Source: Candidatus Peregrinibacteria bacterium (lineage in GTDB: Bacteria; Patescibacteriota; Gracilibacteria; UBA1369; UBA12463). Taken from it: a stretch of 17,854 nucleotides of DNA. Shown piece after piece: positions 1 through 7,079 of this stretch; position 1 is the stretch's first letter; every line of letters begins with the position of its first letter. Both the position numbers and the translations under genes were made by a program. The stretch is taken from positions 1 to 17,854 of the forward strand of contig JAHFJT010000006.1 of NCBI GenBank assembly GCA_023245695.1, written 5' to 3'. The notes below the pieces were generated by a model that saw nothing but the letters and a program-made list of their open reading frames with translations, made no database searches and had not been told where the DNA came from.

Positions 1-843
1 ATTCTGCCTCTCTTTATTGCCACTATTCTCCAGTTCAGCCCAGCGATGGTGCCAGACGCACCCCTTCATCCAGCCCCGATGCCGATCTTCCAGTTGCCAG
101 CAAAGGCTTCTTTGGCGAAGACGGCCCCCGCCGTGTCGACGCCCTATACCTCTCCTTTCAAACCCTACGGTATCACCGTCAAATATCAGGTTCTTGGGGC
201 GTACCCGAGTGCACAGGTTGTTACGCGACTGCGGCAGTGTGAGACGGATGTGTTTCGCGCGTACCTCGTTCTTCCGGTTTCTCAGCGTCAGCAGCTGACG
301 AATCTCACCTTCCAGTGGAAAAGCGATCAACAACGTGGACTCGGCGGAGGTTCGTCGATGACCCTCAAGTGCAATGATCTTTCCAGTATGGAACTAGCCT
401 CTGTCTTTGTGCATGAGATGGGGCACATCGTCGACACGGGTCTCATGGAGGGACACTCTTCTGCGGGCGTGAGTAGCTACAAAGATTTTCGGCTCGCAAT
501 TTTCCGAGATGATCCAAGTATTGGCTTCTACTCCATCAGCTGGAAAAACTCAGCGACGACCTGGAGAGACACGAGTGCGATGGATTTTGTGACTGGATAT
601 GCGTCGAGCGATCCTTTTGAGGACTTCGCCGAGACATATAACTTCTTTCTTTTGCATGGCAGTCAGTTCCGATATGCGGCACAGTTCAATACTCGACTCG
701 CGCGAAAATATACCTACATGCGTGATCATATTTTTGATGGTCACACCTATGTGAACAACGACATGAAGCTCGATGCGACGAAACGTGCATATGATGCAAC
801 CGTGTTACCATTTTCACTTGCTAATTTCAGTAAAAGTCTTTAG
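1..843 (+). CDS. Secreted zinc metallopeptidase with lethal-factor-like (M34/ATLF-like) active site, 5' partial
   Basis: The frame is open to the left edge, so the start lies outside the window. The first visible codons give a hydrophobic run (ILPLFIATILQFSPA) that looks like the end of a signal peptide; the internal ATG at 46 would cut it off and is not the likely start. Numbering codons from base 1, a zinc motif HEMGH sits at about 138-142, with the catalytic Glu at 139. About 58 codons later, GYASSDPFEDFAET places Tyr200 and Glu207 seven residues apart. Anthrax lethal factor has the same layout: HEFGH, then catalytic Tyr728 and zinc ligand Glu735 within an EFFAE motif. I infer an exported gluzincin with an ATLF-like fold. 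Substrate and exact family are unknown, and any other gluzincin with an Glu ligand remains possible. The C-terminus has no membrane anchor or sorting tail. An intrinsic terminator follows 89 bp downstream. Confidence 0.72.
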   Translation: MLPLFIATILQFSPAMVPDAPLHPAPMPIFQLPAKASLAKTAPAVSTPYTSPFKPYGITVKYQVLGAYPSAQVVTRLRQCETDVFRAYLVLPVSQRQQLTNLTFQWKSDQQRGLGGGSSMTLKCNDLSSMELASVFVHEMGHIVDTGLMEGHSSAGVSSYKDFRLAIFRDDPSIGFYSISWKNSATTWRDTSAMDFVTGYASSDPFEDFAETYNFFLLHGSQFRYAAQFNTRLARKYTYMRDHIFDGHTYVNNDMKLDATKRAYDATVLPFSLANFSKSL

Positions 844-931
844 AATAGTTGCGCTTATTGTGATTTTTAGGAATTCAAGGCTTGTTGCTTTTCTAGGGCA
901 AAGGGGCGTCGATCCTCCTAAAACACACAAG

Positions 932-959
932 ACCCCCGCCCAAGTGGTGGGGGTTTTTT
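932..959 (+). terminator. Intrinsic terminator of the metallopeptidase gene
   Basis: ACCCCCGCC at 932-940 pairs with GGTGGGGGT at 946-954 (nine pairs, one G-T) around the loop CAAGT. The run TTTTTT at 954-959 follows directly. This is a classic rho-independent terminator for the plus-strand gene ending at 843. It also separates that gene from the tRNA-His promoter that begins five bases later. Confidence 0.9.
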
Positions 960-963
960 GTTA

Positions 964-992
964 TTGCCATTTTGGCCATCAGACTCTAGAAT
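964..992 (+). promoter_or_regulatory. Promoter of tRNA-His
   Basis: TTGCCA (964-969) and TAGAAT (987-992) are separated by 17 bp; each hexamer matches five of six sigma-70 consensus positions. The expected start near 999 is about 21 nt before the tRNA, leaving a short 5' leader for RNase P. Confidence 0.7.
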
Positions 993-1019
993 TAGCCGGC
1001 AGCAGAAATTCATGTACGT

Positions 1020-1095
1020 GGTGGTCGTAGCTCAACGGTGGAGCACTAGGTTGTGGTCCTAGGGGTTGTGGGTTCGAGCCCCATCGACCACCCCA
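1020..1095 (+). tRNA. tRNA-His (GTG), with encoded G-1 and CCA
   Basis: The acceptor stem is GTGGTCG (1021-1027) with CGACCAC (1085-1091). The anticodon stem CTAGG/CCTAG encloses the loop TTGTGGT, giving anticodon GTG. The T arm is GTGGG TTCGAGC CCCAT. Base 1020 is G and faces discriminator C at 1092, the extra G-1:C73 pair that histidyl-tRNA synthetase reads; here it is encoded in the gene. CCA is encoded at 1093-1095. No other RNA gene lies in the 844-1217 gap. Confidence 0.96.
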
Positions 1096-1160
1096 GAATT
1101 TTCATTTCAAAGCAGAGTACGGCATGGCACCTTGTTCGTTTTGCGGTGTCTCCTACGTGT

Positions 1161-1188
1161 TTGACATTTCTAAAAAATGATATATAAT
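1161..1188 (+). promoter_or_regulatory. Consensus promoter of the 401-aa exported protein
   Basis: TTGACA (1161-1166) and TATAAT (1183-1188) are both perfect consensus hexamers, with a 16-bp spacer. The predicted start near 1195 gives a leader of about 23 nt before the ATG at 1218. That leader is pyrimidine-rich and has no Shine-Dalgarno sequence. Confidence 0.85.
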
Positions 1189-1217
1189 CTCTCCTTAGAC
1201 CTTTTGACGCCTCCTCT

Positions 1218-2423
1218 ATGAATATCGTACGCTCAGCCGCCGCAAGTATGGCTGCACTCGCCCTGAGTAGCGGATGTGGTGATGTGCTTGAAGGGAGCAC
1301 ACAGAGTCCGGCGTATGCAACCGATGCGTCACCTGACGTTGGACATCTTTCTTCCAAGATACAGCAGGACATCGCTGCATCGTGTTCAGGCTTCACGCTT
1401 ACGGCCATGCCCGATATGAAAACCGGCAATACTCCTATTAGCCAGGAGGTCATTCGCGGTGATTACGTCGAGCTTGGATGCTGGCATATTGAGAATCCAT
1501 GCGACCAACCGCTCGTTACCGATCACATGACTTTTGCGCGAAAGGGGTTGGCTCCTATGGGGCAATTCATCGATCGGTACATTCCTAAAACTTCTGATAC
1601 GCGAGTGATCGATCCAAAGTCTCGTAAGGTTACATTCACTGATGGGCCGATAAGCTTTCCTGAAAAGTCGGGTTGGGATTTTTGTATTTCCGGCACGGTG
1701 GCCAACGATGCAATCTGCGATGCTCCTACAACATTCCTCGTCGATAGCGCGGAAGACATGCACTTGACCTATGACGGCAAGCCCGTCACCTCAAAAGACT
1801 TTTCAAATACGGCATTTCCTGTCGCTGGAGGTGTGACGACGGTTGACTGCGGAGTAAAATTTGTGGATGCAAAATTGAGCGCTTCTAATGCAACCCTTTC
1901 TTCCGCTCCGATCGGATCTACGGTCGATTGTCTCGATGTGGATATCGTGAGTAATGGAAATTATATGACGCGTTTACATAGTCTTCAAATCGATGTTGAA
2001 CGGCAGGCATCAACTCCCGCCAGCGCTGAAGGTGGTCTTCTGGATACCTCAAATCCAGGCCAGGTCAATCAGATAACTACGAATGTTGGACCTATTGCGA
2101 TTACCAAAACTATGAATGGTGACTCAAATCCTGTTGGCGTCACACTCTCGTTCTATGGCAATGATGACCTTGTCCAGTGGCCTTATGTCTTAGGAAATTC
2201 CGAGGCAGCTCTACTTTTCCCGCAAACACAAGAGACCCTAACTTTTAGCGTGGGTATCGGTAACGTTAAGCTGCTTATCGGTGAAAAGATACGATGCATC
2301 TTCAAGTCCAAACCTGTCATTACTAAGGTTGCTATCGATAACACTCCTTCCGATCCTCTCGATCCGAGTCTGATTGGACCAGAGAAGGATATCGTCGGTC
2401 CGTGGATTACGATTACGAAGTAG
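1218..2423 (+). CDS. Exported protein of unknown function (possible lipoprotein)
   Basis: I do not recognise a family. The 401-aa product starts with Arg5, a hydrophobic run (AAASMAALAL) and then SSGC with Cys at position 20. This could be a weak lipobox, although Ser rather than Leu stands at -3; otherwise it is an ordinary signal peptide. The mature part is rich in Thr, Ser, Asp and Val, has alternating hydrophobic residues as in beta-sandwich proteins, several cysteines and no membrane span or C-terminal sorting tail. It ends in WITITK. The ATG at 1218 is supported by the consensus promoter 30 bp upstream. The gene is monocistronic and converges on trhO, overlapping its end by 11 bp. An envelope-associated role is inferred only from the export signal. 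Confidence 0.75.
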   Translation: MNIVRSAAASMAALALSSGCGDVLEGSTQSPAYATDASPDVGHLSSKIQQDIAASCSGFTLTAMPDMKTGNTPISQEVIRGDYVELGCWHIENPCDQPLVTDHMTFARKGLAPMGQFIDRYIPKTSDTRVIDPKSRKVTFTDGPISFPEKSGWDFCISGTVANDAICDAPTTFLVDSAEDMHLTYDGKPVTSKDFSNTAFPVAGGVTTVDCGVKFVDAKLSASNATLSSAPIGSTVDCLDVDIVSNGNYMTRLHSLQIDVERQASTPASAEGGLLDTSNPGQVNQITTNVGPIAITKTMNGDSNPVGVTLSFYGNDDLVQWPYVLGNSEAALLFPQTQETLTFSVGIGNVKLLIGEKIRCIFKSKPVITKVAIDNTPSDPLDPSLIGPEKDIVGPWITITK

Positions 2424-3447
2424 CTACTTCTGACCGCTTTTTCCGGAAGAACATTTTTGGCTTGGTCTGGCCGCTCTTTCGGAGACGGAGACGTTCTTCG
2501 AGTGGAAGTTCGGCTACGGTCTTACATTTTTCTGAACAACAACGTGAGAATGTTTCGGCGCAGGCGGCGCACTGGATGAAGAGCAGATTACACATTTCAT
2601 TCGCACAGTTCACGTGTTCATCTGATGCGGCTCCGCACTGGTGGCACTGACTCAGAACGTCTGGCGTGATGCGCTCAGCACGTCGCTCATCGAAGACAAA
2701 GTTCTTTCCTTTGAATTTCGATTCGAGGCCTTTTTGCTTTACCTCATGAGCGTAATTGATGATACCACCATAGAGCTGATTCACGTCTTTAAAACCTTCG
2801 TTCTTGAGGTAGGCACTCGCCTTTTCGCAACGGATTCCGCCCGTACAGTAGAGGAGGAGTTTTTTATCTTTCTTGTCTTCAAGTGCGTCGCGTACGGCTG
2901 GAAGTTCGTCCTTGAAGGTATCGACGTCGGGACAGAGTGCGCCTTCGAAGTGGCCGATTTCGCTTTCGTAGGCGTTGCGCATATCGACGATGATCGCATC
3001 TTCACTTTCGGCGAGCTTGTTGAACTCTTCCGCGTTCAGATGGGTTCCGACGTTTTCGATGTCGTAGGCGTCGTGCGCGAGACCGTCGGCGACGATCTGT
3101 TTCTTCAATTTGATGGTGAGCTTGTAGAACGACTCGACGTACTGCGACTCTTCGACGGCGATTTTCAAAGGTATAGATGCGAGTTCACGGTGAGATTCGA
3201 GGTTCTGGACAAACGCTTCCCACTGAGGCTCTGGAACATTGATCTGTGCGTTTATCCCCTCCTGTGAGACGTAAATTCGACCAAGCACTCCGAGCTGCAT
3301 CCACTCGGCGTAGAGCTGATCGCGAAACACCTGCGGATCGCTGATGCGAACATAGCGGTAGAACGAGAGCGTTCGTCGAGTGAAGGTTTCCTGGGAGAGC
3401 TTTTTAAGAGCGTCTTCTTTGGAGAGATTGTTGGCAAGTTTAAACAT
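2413..3447 (-). CDS. trhO: tRNA uridine(34) hydroxylase TrhO (rhodanese-domain, YceA family)
   Basis: TrhO (formerly YceA/UPF0176) carries out oxygen-dependent hydroxylation of U34 in certain tRNAs, the first step towards 5-(carboxy)methoxyuridine. The 344-aa protein has the family's N-terminal acylphosphatase-like domain (about 25-115, with the typical RIYVSQEGINAQ), then a rhodanese domain (about 130-240). The rhodanese domain carries the active-site loop CTGGIRC with Cys201 and Cys206. A cysteine-rich tail (about 268-308, nine Cys including CHQC and CAAC) looks metal-binding and is also typical. It is the last gene of the rpmA run, 11 bp after dedA. Its stop overlaps the convergent exported-protein gene by 11 bp. 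Length is normal for the family. The ATG is preceded by CGGATCC, at most a weak ribosome site. Confidence 0.93.
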   Translation of the reverse strand: MFKLANNLSKEDALKKLSQETFTRRTLSFYRYVRISDPQVFRDQLYAEWMQLGVLGRIYVSQEGINAQINVPEPQWEAFVQNLESHRELASIPLKIAVEESQYVESFYKLTIKLKKQIVADGLAHDAYDIENVGTHLNAEEFNKLAESEDAIIVDMRNAYESEIGHFEGALCPDVDTFKDELPAVRDALEDKKDKKLLLYCTGGIRCEKASAYLKNEGFKDVNQLYGGIINYAHEVKQKGLESKFKGKNFVFDERRAERITPDVLSQCHQCGAASDEHVNCANEMCNLLFIQCAACAETFSRCCSEKCKTVAELPLEERLRLRKSGQTKPKMFFRKKRSEVATS

Positions 3448-3458
3448 GGATCCGTATT

Positions 3459-4082
3459 TTAGCTGTTTTTTGACCTTTGGCGCAAGTACTCAATCAAGGC
3501 TGGTAGTAGAGAGAGGATGATGATCGAGAGAACGAGGAGCGTGAGGTTTTTCTTGATAAAGGGAATGTTGCCGAACATGAAGCCACCGGCTGTGAAGATG
3601 GCAACCCAGAGGGCGCCTCCGAGAGCGTTGTAGGTCATGAAGTTCCGGTATGGCATCTTGCCGATGCCCGCGACAAAGGGTGCGAAGGTTCGGACGATCG
3701 GCATGAAGCGCGCGATGATGATAGTCTTGTTGCCGTGGAGTTTGTAGAAGTCCTGGGTTTGCGTGAGGTACTTTTTCTTGAAGATACGGCTGGTGTCTGA
3801 GGAAAATGCTTTGGCACCAAGAATTTTTCCGATGTGATAATTTACGGTGTCGCCGAGGAAGGCGGCGATGAAGGTGCTCACAAGAATAACTTTGATGTCG
3901 ACGAGTCCCTGGGCGGCGAGTGCACCGAGAAGAAATAAAAGCGAGTCCCCTGGTAGAAATGGTGTGATGACGAGTCCGGTTTCACAAAAAATCACGACAA
4001 AGACGATCAGGTAGATCCAGATCCCATAGGTGGCGATGAGCGAGATGAGGTGAACGTCGAGATGGAGAATGAAGTCGATCAT
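3459..4082 (-). CDS. DedA-family membrane protein (VTT/SNARE-associated domain)
   Basis: DedA proteins are inner-membrane proteins of the scramblase/half-transporter type, linked in E. coli to undecaprenyl-phosphate recycling, proton-motive-force homeostasis and drug tolerance. This 207-aa protein has the family length. The re-entrant segment holds Glu34 and FLPGD (Pro44-Gly45-Asp46). The second signature, RFMPIVRTFAPFVAG, spans about 125-139 with Arg125 and Arg131; these acidic and basic residues are the ones essential in E. coli homologues. Hydrophobic spans occur at about 13-32, 46-72, 150-172 and 178-196. Its ATG overlaps the stop of the upstream 255-aa gene as ATGA, so the two are probably translationally coupled. 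The exact substrate cannot be assigned. Confidence 0.92.
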   Translation of the reverse strand: MIDFILHLDVHLISLIATYGIWIYLIVFVVIFCETGLVITPFLPGDSLLFLLGALAAQGLVDIKVILVSTFIAAFLGDTVNYHIGKILGAKAFSSDTSRIFKKKYLTQTQDFYKLHGNKTIIIARFMPIVRTFAPFVAGIGKMPYRNFMTYNALGGALWVAIFTAGGFMFGNIPFIKKNLTLLVLSIIILSLLPALIEYLRQRSKNS

Positions 4083-4846
4083 GATGGAAGCGCGTTTGGA
4101 TCCTCGTCAGAGCCTGGCGGGAGACTATCGAACTCCTGATTCCTGAGCTGCTGAATCTTTTCCATATTATCCTGGAGGTTGGAGAATATTTTCCGGAGGA
4201 TATTTTGCGCGAGAATATCGACATTTTCTGGCGGAAGAACCATGCCGTTGTCGGTCGTGAAGTGTCGGATGACAGCACTCATGTAGTCGCTGATGGCGGC
4301 GTGCATTTGCTGATTTTCGTCGTAGCTGTTTTTGATAATTCGCATCTGATCGTTGCGTGCCTGGATGTACATCATCTCGATCCAGATGAGCACTTCGTCG
4401 ATGATCTGCTGGCTGAGGATGGAATCTTCGGTTCGAAGAAGCGCGAGTTCATCTTCGTCGAGGGTGATATTCTGGATGGTTTCGGTCGCCATGACTTCTA
4501 CCTCGAGGCCCTTGTCGTCTTCTTTGGCGGCCATAGTCAGATCTTGCTGCGACTCACGATCGCCAAGGAGGAGTATCGCGAGTACAAAGGCTGGTGAAAT
4601 ATTCAGGGCGAGGACGTGAGCGGCAAGAAATGCGAGGTCGCCACGGCCGGACTTACGCTGAAGAAACTGGCTCAAAAGTTTGGCCAGTTTTTCTTCTTTT
4701 TTCTTGCGTTTCTGTTCTCCTTTTTGAAGTTGCTTGATCTGCTGGGACGCGGAGCGCATCTGCTCACGGAAGGCTTCCATGGCCGCTTCGGACATCCCTT
4801 CGCCACCACCTTCCGACGCTCCAAATTGTTCTAAGTCGCCGAACAT
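4079..4846 (-). CDS. Unknown 255-aa protein in the rpmA-dedA run
   Basis: I do not recognise this protein. Residues 1-20 are Gly/Glu-rich. Residues 24-65 form a highly charged, probably coiled-coil helix with a KRKKKEEK core. Residues 69-95 are hydrophobic (LAFLAAHVLALN and AFVLAILLL), interrupted near 82-85 by N-I-S-P, and could be a helical hairpin or a buried core. Residues 105-240 are mixed charged helices rich in Gln, Glu, Asp and Met (IIDEVLIWIEMMYIQAR). The last 15 residues are acidic and Pro-rich. No signal peptide and no catalytic motif are visible. It lies 34 bp after rpmA and overlaps dedA by 4 bp, so it is probably co-expressed with both. A membrane- or ribosome-associated accessory role is possible but unsupported. 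Its length and in-frame coupling make it a real gene. Confidence 0.8.
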   Translation of the reverse strand: MFGDLEQFGASEGGGEGMSEAAMEAFREQMRSASQQIKQLQKGEQKRKKKEEKLAKLLSQFLQRKSGRGDLAFLAAHVLALNISPAFVLAILLLGDRESQQDLTMAAKEDDKGLEVEVMATETIQNITLDEDELALLRTEDSILSQQIIDEVLIWIEMMYIQARNDQMRIIKNSYDENQQMHAAISDYMSAVIRHFTTDNGMVLPPENVDILAQNILRKIFSNLQDNMEKIQQLRNQEFDSLPPGSDEDPNALPS

Positions 4847-4880
4847 AGATGAGGGTTATGTTTCTTGGGACGGAGCTGTA

Positions 4881-5183
4881 TTACTTGGTTGCTACTGGAG
4901 CTACGATAGCTGGCACGATGCTGACGTATGTCTGTGTCTGAGCACGACCGTCGAACTTTCGTGTTCGCTTCTGCTTGAATGCAACGGTTCCGTTGGAAAG
5001 AGCAAAGATCGTGTGATCTCGTCCGAGGCCAACATTTTCTCCGAGCATGTACTTGGTACCTCGCTGTCGAATGATAATGCTTCCTGCTGTTGCTACTTCG
5101 CCGCCGAAGAGCTTCACTCCTAATCGTTTCGCCTGGGAATCTCGACCGTTCTTGGAGGATCCACCCGCTTTTTTATGTGCCAT
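4881..5183 (-). CDS. rpmA: 50S ribosomal protein L27
   Basis: L27 lies on the large subunit, and its N-terminal tail reaches the peptidyl-transferase centre. The 100-aa product begins MAHKKAGGSSKNGRDS and contains RLGVKLFGGE, IIIRQRGTKY and GLGRDHTIFAL, all hallmarks of the family. The start is the direct Met-Ala form, without the cleaved N-terminal extension found in many Firmicutes. The final 12 or so residues (VSIVPAIVAPVATK) extend somewhat beyond the usual end. It heads the minus-strand run leading to trhO. The usual upstream partner rplU (L21) is not next to it; a divergent M23 hydrolase gene is there instead. Confidence 0.97.
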   Translation of the reverse strand: MAHKKAGGSSKNGRDSQAKRLGVKLFGGEVATAGSIIIRQRGTKYMLGENVGLGRDHTIFALSNGTVAFKQKRTRKFDGRAQTQTYVSIVPAIVAPVATK

Positions 5184-5216
5184 ATTGGTAAACTGAGAAA
5201 ATTAAAGCACGGGCAT

Positions 5217-5244
5217 TTTATACTGGTTTTGGCCGCATGCGCAA
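5217..5244 (-). promoter_or_regulatory. Possible promoter of the rpmA run
   Basis: On the minus strand, TATAAA lies at 5222-5217 with TTGCGC at 5244-5239, a 16-bp spacer. The -10 is good but the -35 matches only the TTG half. The -10 lies 33 bp upstream of the rpmA start at 5183. There is no Shine-Dalgarno sequence in the leader. Confidence 0.42.
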
Positions 5245-5305
5245 GTCTTTTTTCCGTATCTTTCAGCTTCGAGATTGGGCTCTATCTGCTTCCGGGAAGG
5301 CAGCT

Positions 5306-5334
5306 TTGATTCTGGAGGGATTTTGTGCTATAAT
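5306..5334 (+). promoter_or_regulatory. Promoter of the M23 hydrolase-nth operon
   Basis: TTGATT (5306-5311) and TATAAT (5329-5334) are 17 bp apart, and TG at 5326-5327 makes it an extended -10. The expected start near 5341 gives a leader of about 35 nt that is rich in A and C and very poor in G, without a Shine-Dalgarno motif, before the ATG at 5376. Confidence 0.8.
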
Positions 5335-5375
5335 GGAGAGAAACTCAAAGACCCACCAAAACACATACCAAACTC

Positions 5376-7079
5376 ATGATCTCGACCCGCTCTTTCAGCT
5401 TTGCAACTGCCCTCAGTCTCACGACGATGCTCGTTTTGAATCTTTTGCTCGTGCCGGGATCGGCTGTAGCGGCCATCACGGACCTCACGCCAAGCACTGC
5501 TGTGGCGACCGAACAGGTGAAGCGCGAACCAATGCCTGTTCCGACCCTTTCGAGTGCCGATATTGCGGCCGTCAGTGGCTTGGATCAAAAAAGTCTCAAC
5601 AATGCGCTTTTCCTGCTGCAGATTCAAAACGACCTCAAGAGTGCGTATAAAGAGTATCACGATCTGAACTCGACAATTAGTCAGTCAGAGGCCAAGGTCC
5701 TCACCATCAATGAAACGATCGGAACGCTCCGGGAGCAGATCATCAGTTTCCAGCATGAGATCGATCTCAGCGAGGAGAAGATCAGGAATGTTGCCGAGCA
5801 GATCGGTTTGAAGGAGCGCGAACTCACGCTTCTCGAAGAAGAGGTTAAGAATCGAGGTGCGGCATTGGAAGGACAGAAGAAGCTTCTCGCGGATTACATG
5901 CGAGTACTCTACATCAAGGAAAACCGTTTCAGTGCTGATGGAAATGGGGAGGTTTTTAGTTCAGCCAAGCTCATTCTCGCTGATGAAAATGTGGGAGATA
6001 CGCTTCGTGAGATGACGACGCTCGACATGCTTCAGCACAGCGGACAGACGATGCTTGAGGCGCTGAGTACTTCGCAGCAGCAGATTCTTGAGATGGGAAC
6101 CCTTATTTTGCAAAAAAAACAGCGACTGGATGATCTCCGTGATCGGCTCCTCGCCGAGCGACAAAACTTGCAAAGTGAGCAGCAGGCCAAGGCAAAGCTC
6201 CTTGAGATCACCCATGGCGAACAGCAGACGTACCAGAAACTCGTTGAAGAGTCACAAAAACAGCAAGATGAGTCGATTCTTCAAATCAATGCACTCCAGA
6301 GTAACTTCAACTACATCAAGGATAACTTGAGCCGCCTCGGAAACTCGGTTCAAGGGAATGATCTTCAGAAAATTCTCGATGATCGAACGAAGCAGATTTA
6401 CGACTATCAGCAACAGCAGGATTCAGGAACGCCGCTCCAGTGGCCAATTAAACCGTCTCGCGGTATCAGCGCGTTTTACCATGATACTGGCTACAAGTCC
6501 CGATTTGGCGTTGCGCATCAGGCAGTCGATATTCCTACGAACCAGGCGACGCAGATTCATGCGCCGAAGGATGGCATCGTCTACAAGACGAAGGATAACG
6601 GCATGGGATATAGCTATATTATTTTGAGCCACAAGGACAAACTTATGACGGTGTATGGTCACGTGTCTTCGATTCTCGTGAAGGAGGGACAGGTCGTGAA
6701 GAGTGGCGATATTATTGGTTTGACAGGCGGTATGCCGGGCACGAAGGGTGCTGGATATATGACGACGGGGCCACATCTCCACTTTGAGGTTTTGAAAAAT
6801 GGTGAGCATGTCGATCCACTCGATTATCTCTCTCTTACAAAACTCTCTCTCGATAGTCTGCCTGAGAAATATTCACGACGTGTCGAAGAGCAGCGTGCGC
6901 AAGAGGCGCAGCAGCGACTCGATGGCCAGAGTGAAGATGCCGTTGGTGTCGGCGTGGGAGTGGATGGAAAATCTGCTGATCAGATCGATTCCGCGGTTGA
7001 ACAGTCCGGTCAGGATGAGATCGACGTCTACCGCCGACTCTTTGGCATCCCGAAGGACTCTGGTAGTATCAAGCCATGA
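5376..7079 (+). CDS. Murein hydrolase / hydrolase activator, coiled coil + M23 (LytM) domain, EnvC-like
   Basis: The 567-aa protein has a signal peptide (1-33, cleavage near GSAVAA). A long periplasmic or surface coiled coil runs from about 80 to 345. The M23 endopeptidase domain follows at about 355-485. Zinc and catalytic residues are all present: HQAVD (His381, Asp385), YGH (His429) and PHLHF (His467, His469). An intact site suggests real peptidoglycan cleavage. E. coli EnvC, which shares the architecture, has lost its zinc site and only activates amidases. A Gln/Asp-rich tail of about 80 residues follows. The coiled coil probably docks on a division or envelope complex, as in EnvC/FtsEX; no ftsEX is visible here. 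The start is supported by the promoter 42 bp upstream and the signal peptide. Its stop overlaps the nth start as ATGA. Confidence 0.92.
   Translation: MISTRSFSFATALSLTTMLVLNLLLVPGSAVAAITDLTPSTAVATEQVKREPMPVPTLSSADIAAVSGLDQKSLNNALFLLQIQNDLKSAYKEYHDLNSTISQSEAKVLTINETIGTLREQIISFQHEIDLSEEKIRNVAEQIGLKERELTLLEEEVKNRGAALEGQKKLLADYMRVLYIKENRFSADGNGEVFSSAKLILADENVGDTLREMTTLDMLQHSGQTMLEALSTSQQQILEMGTLILQKKQRLDDLRDRLLAERQNLQSEQQAKAKLLEITHGEQQTYQKLVEESQKQQDESILQINALQSNFNYIKDNLSRLGNSVQGNDLQKILDDRTKQIYDYQQQQDSGTPLQWPIKPSRGISAFYHDTGYKSRFGVAHQAVDIPTNQATQIHAPKDGIVYKTKDNGMGYSYIILSHKDKLMTVYGHVSSILVKEGQVVKSGDIIGLTGGMPGTKGAGYMTTGPHLHFEVLKNGEHVDPLDYLSLTKLSLDSLPEKYSRRVEEQRAQEAQQRLDGQSEDAVGVGVGVDGKSADQIDSAVEQSGQDEIDVYRRLFGIPKDSGSIKP

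Noticed and set aside
2641..3267. 208-aa plus-strand open frame
   Set aside because: It lies wholly antisense to trhO, has no family features, and is the mirror of trhO codon bias.
5237..5650. 137-aa plus-strand open frame across the M23 promoter and signal peptide region
   Set aside because: It overlaps the M23 gene in another frame, contains its promoter, and shows no recognisable domain.
7077..7079. UGA=Gly recoding, as in some Gracilibacteria
   Set aside because: TGA ends the M23 gene (7077-7079), the 255-aa gene (4081-4079) and the PabA-like gene (7732-7730) exactly where their families end or the next gene begins. No domain requires read-through.
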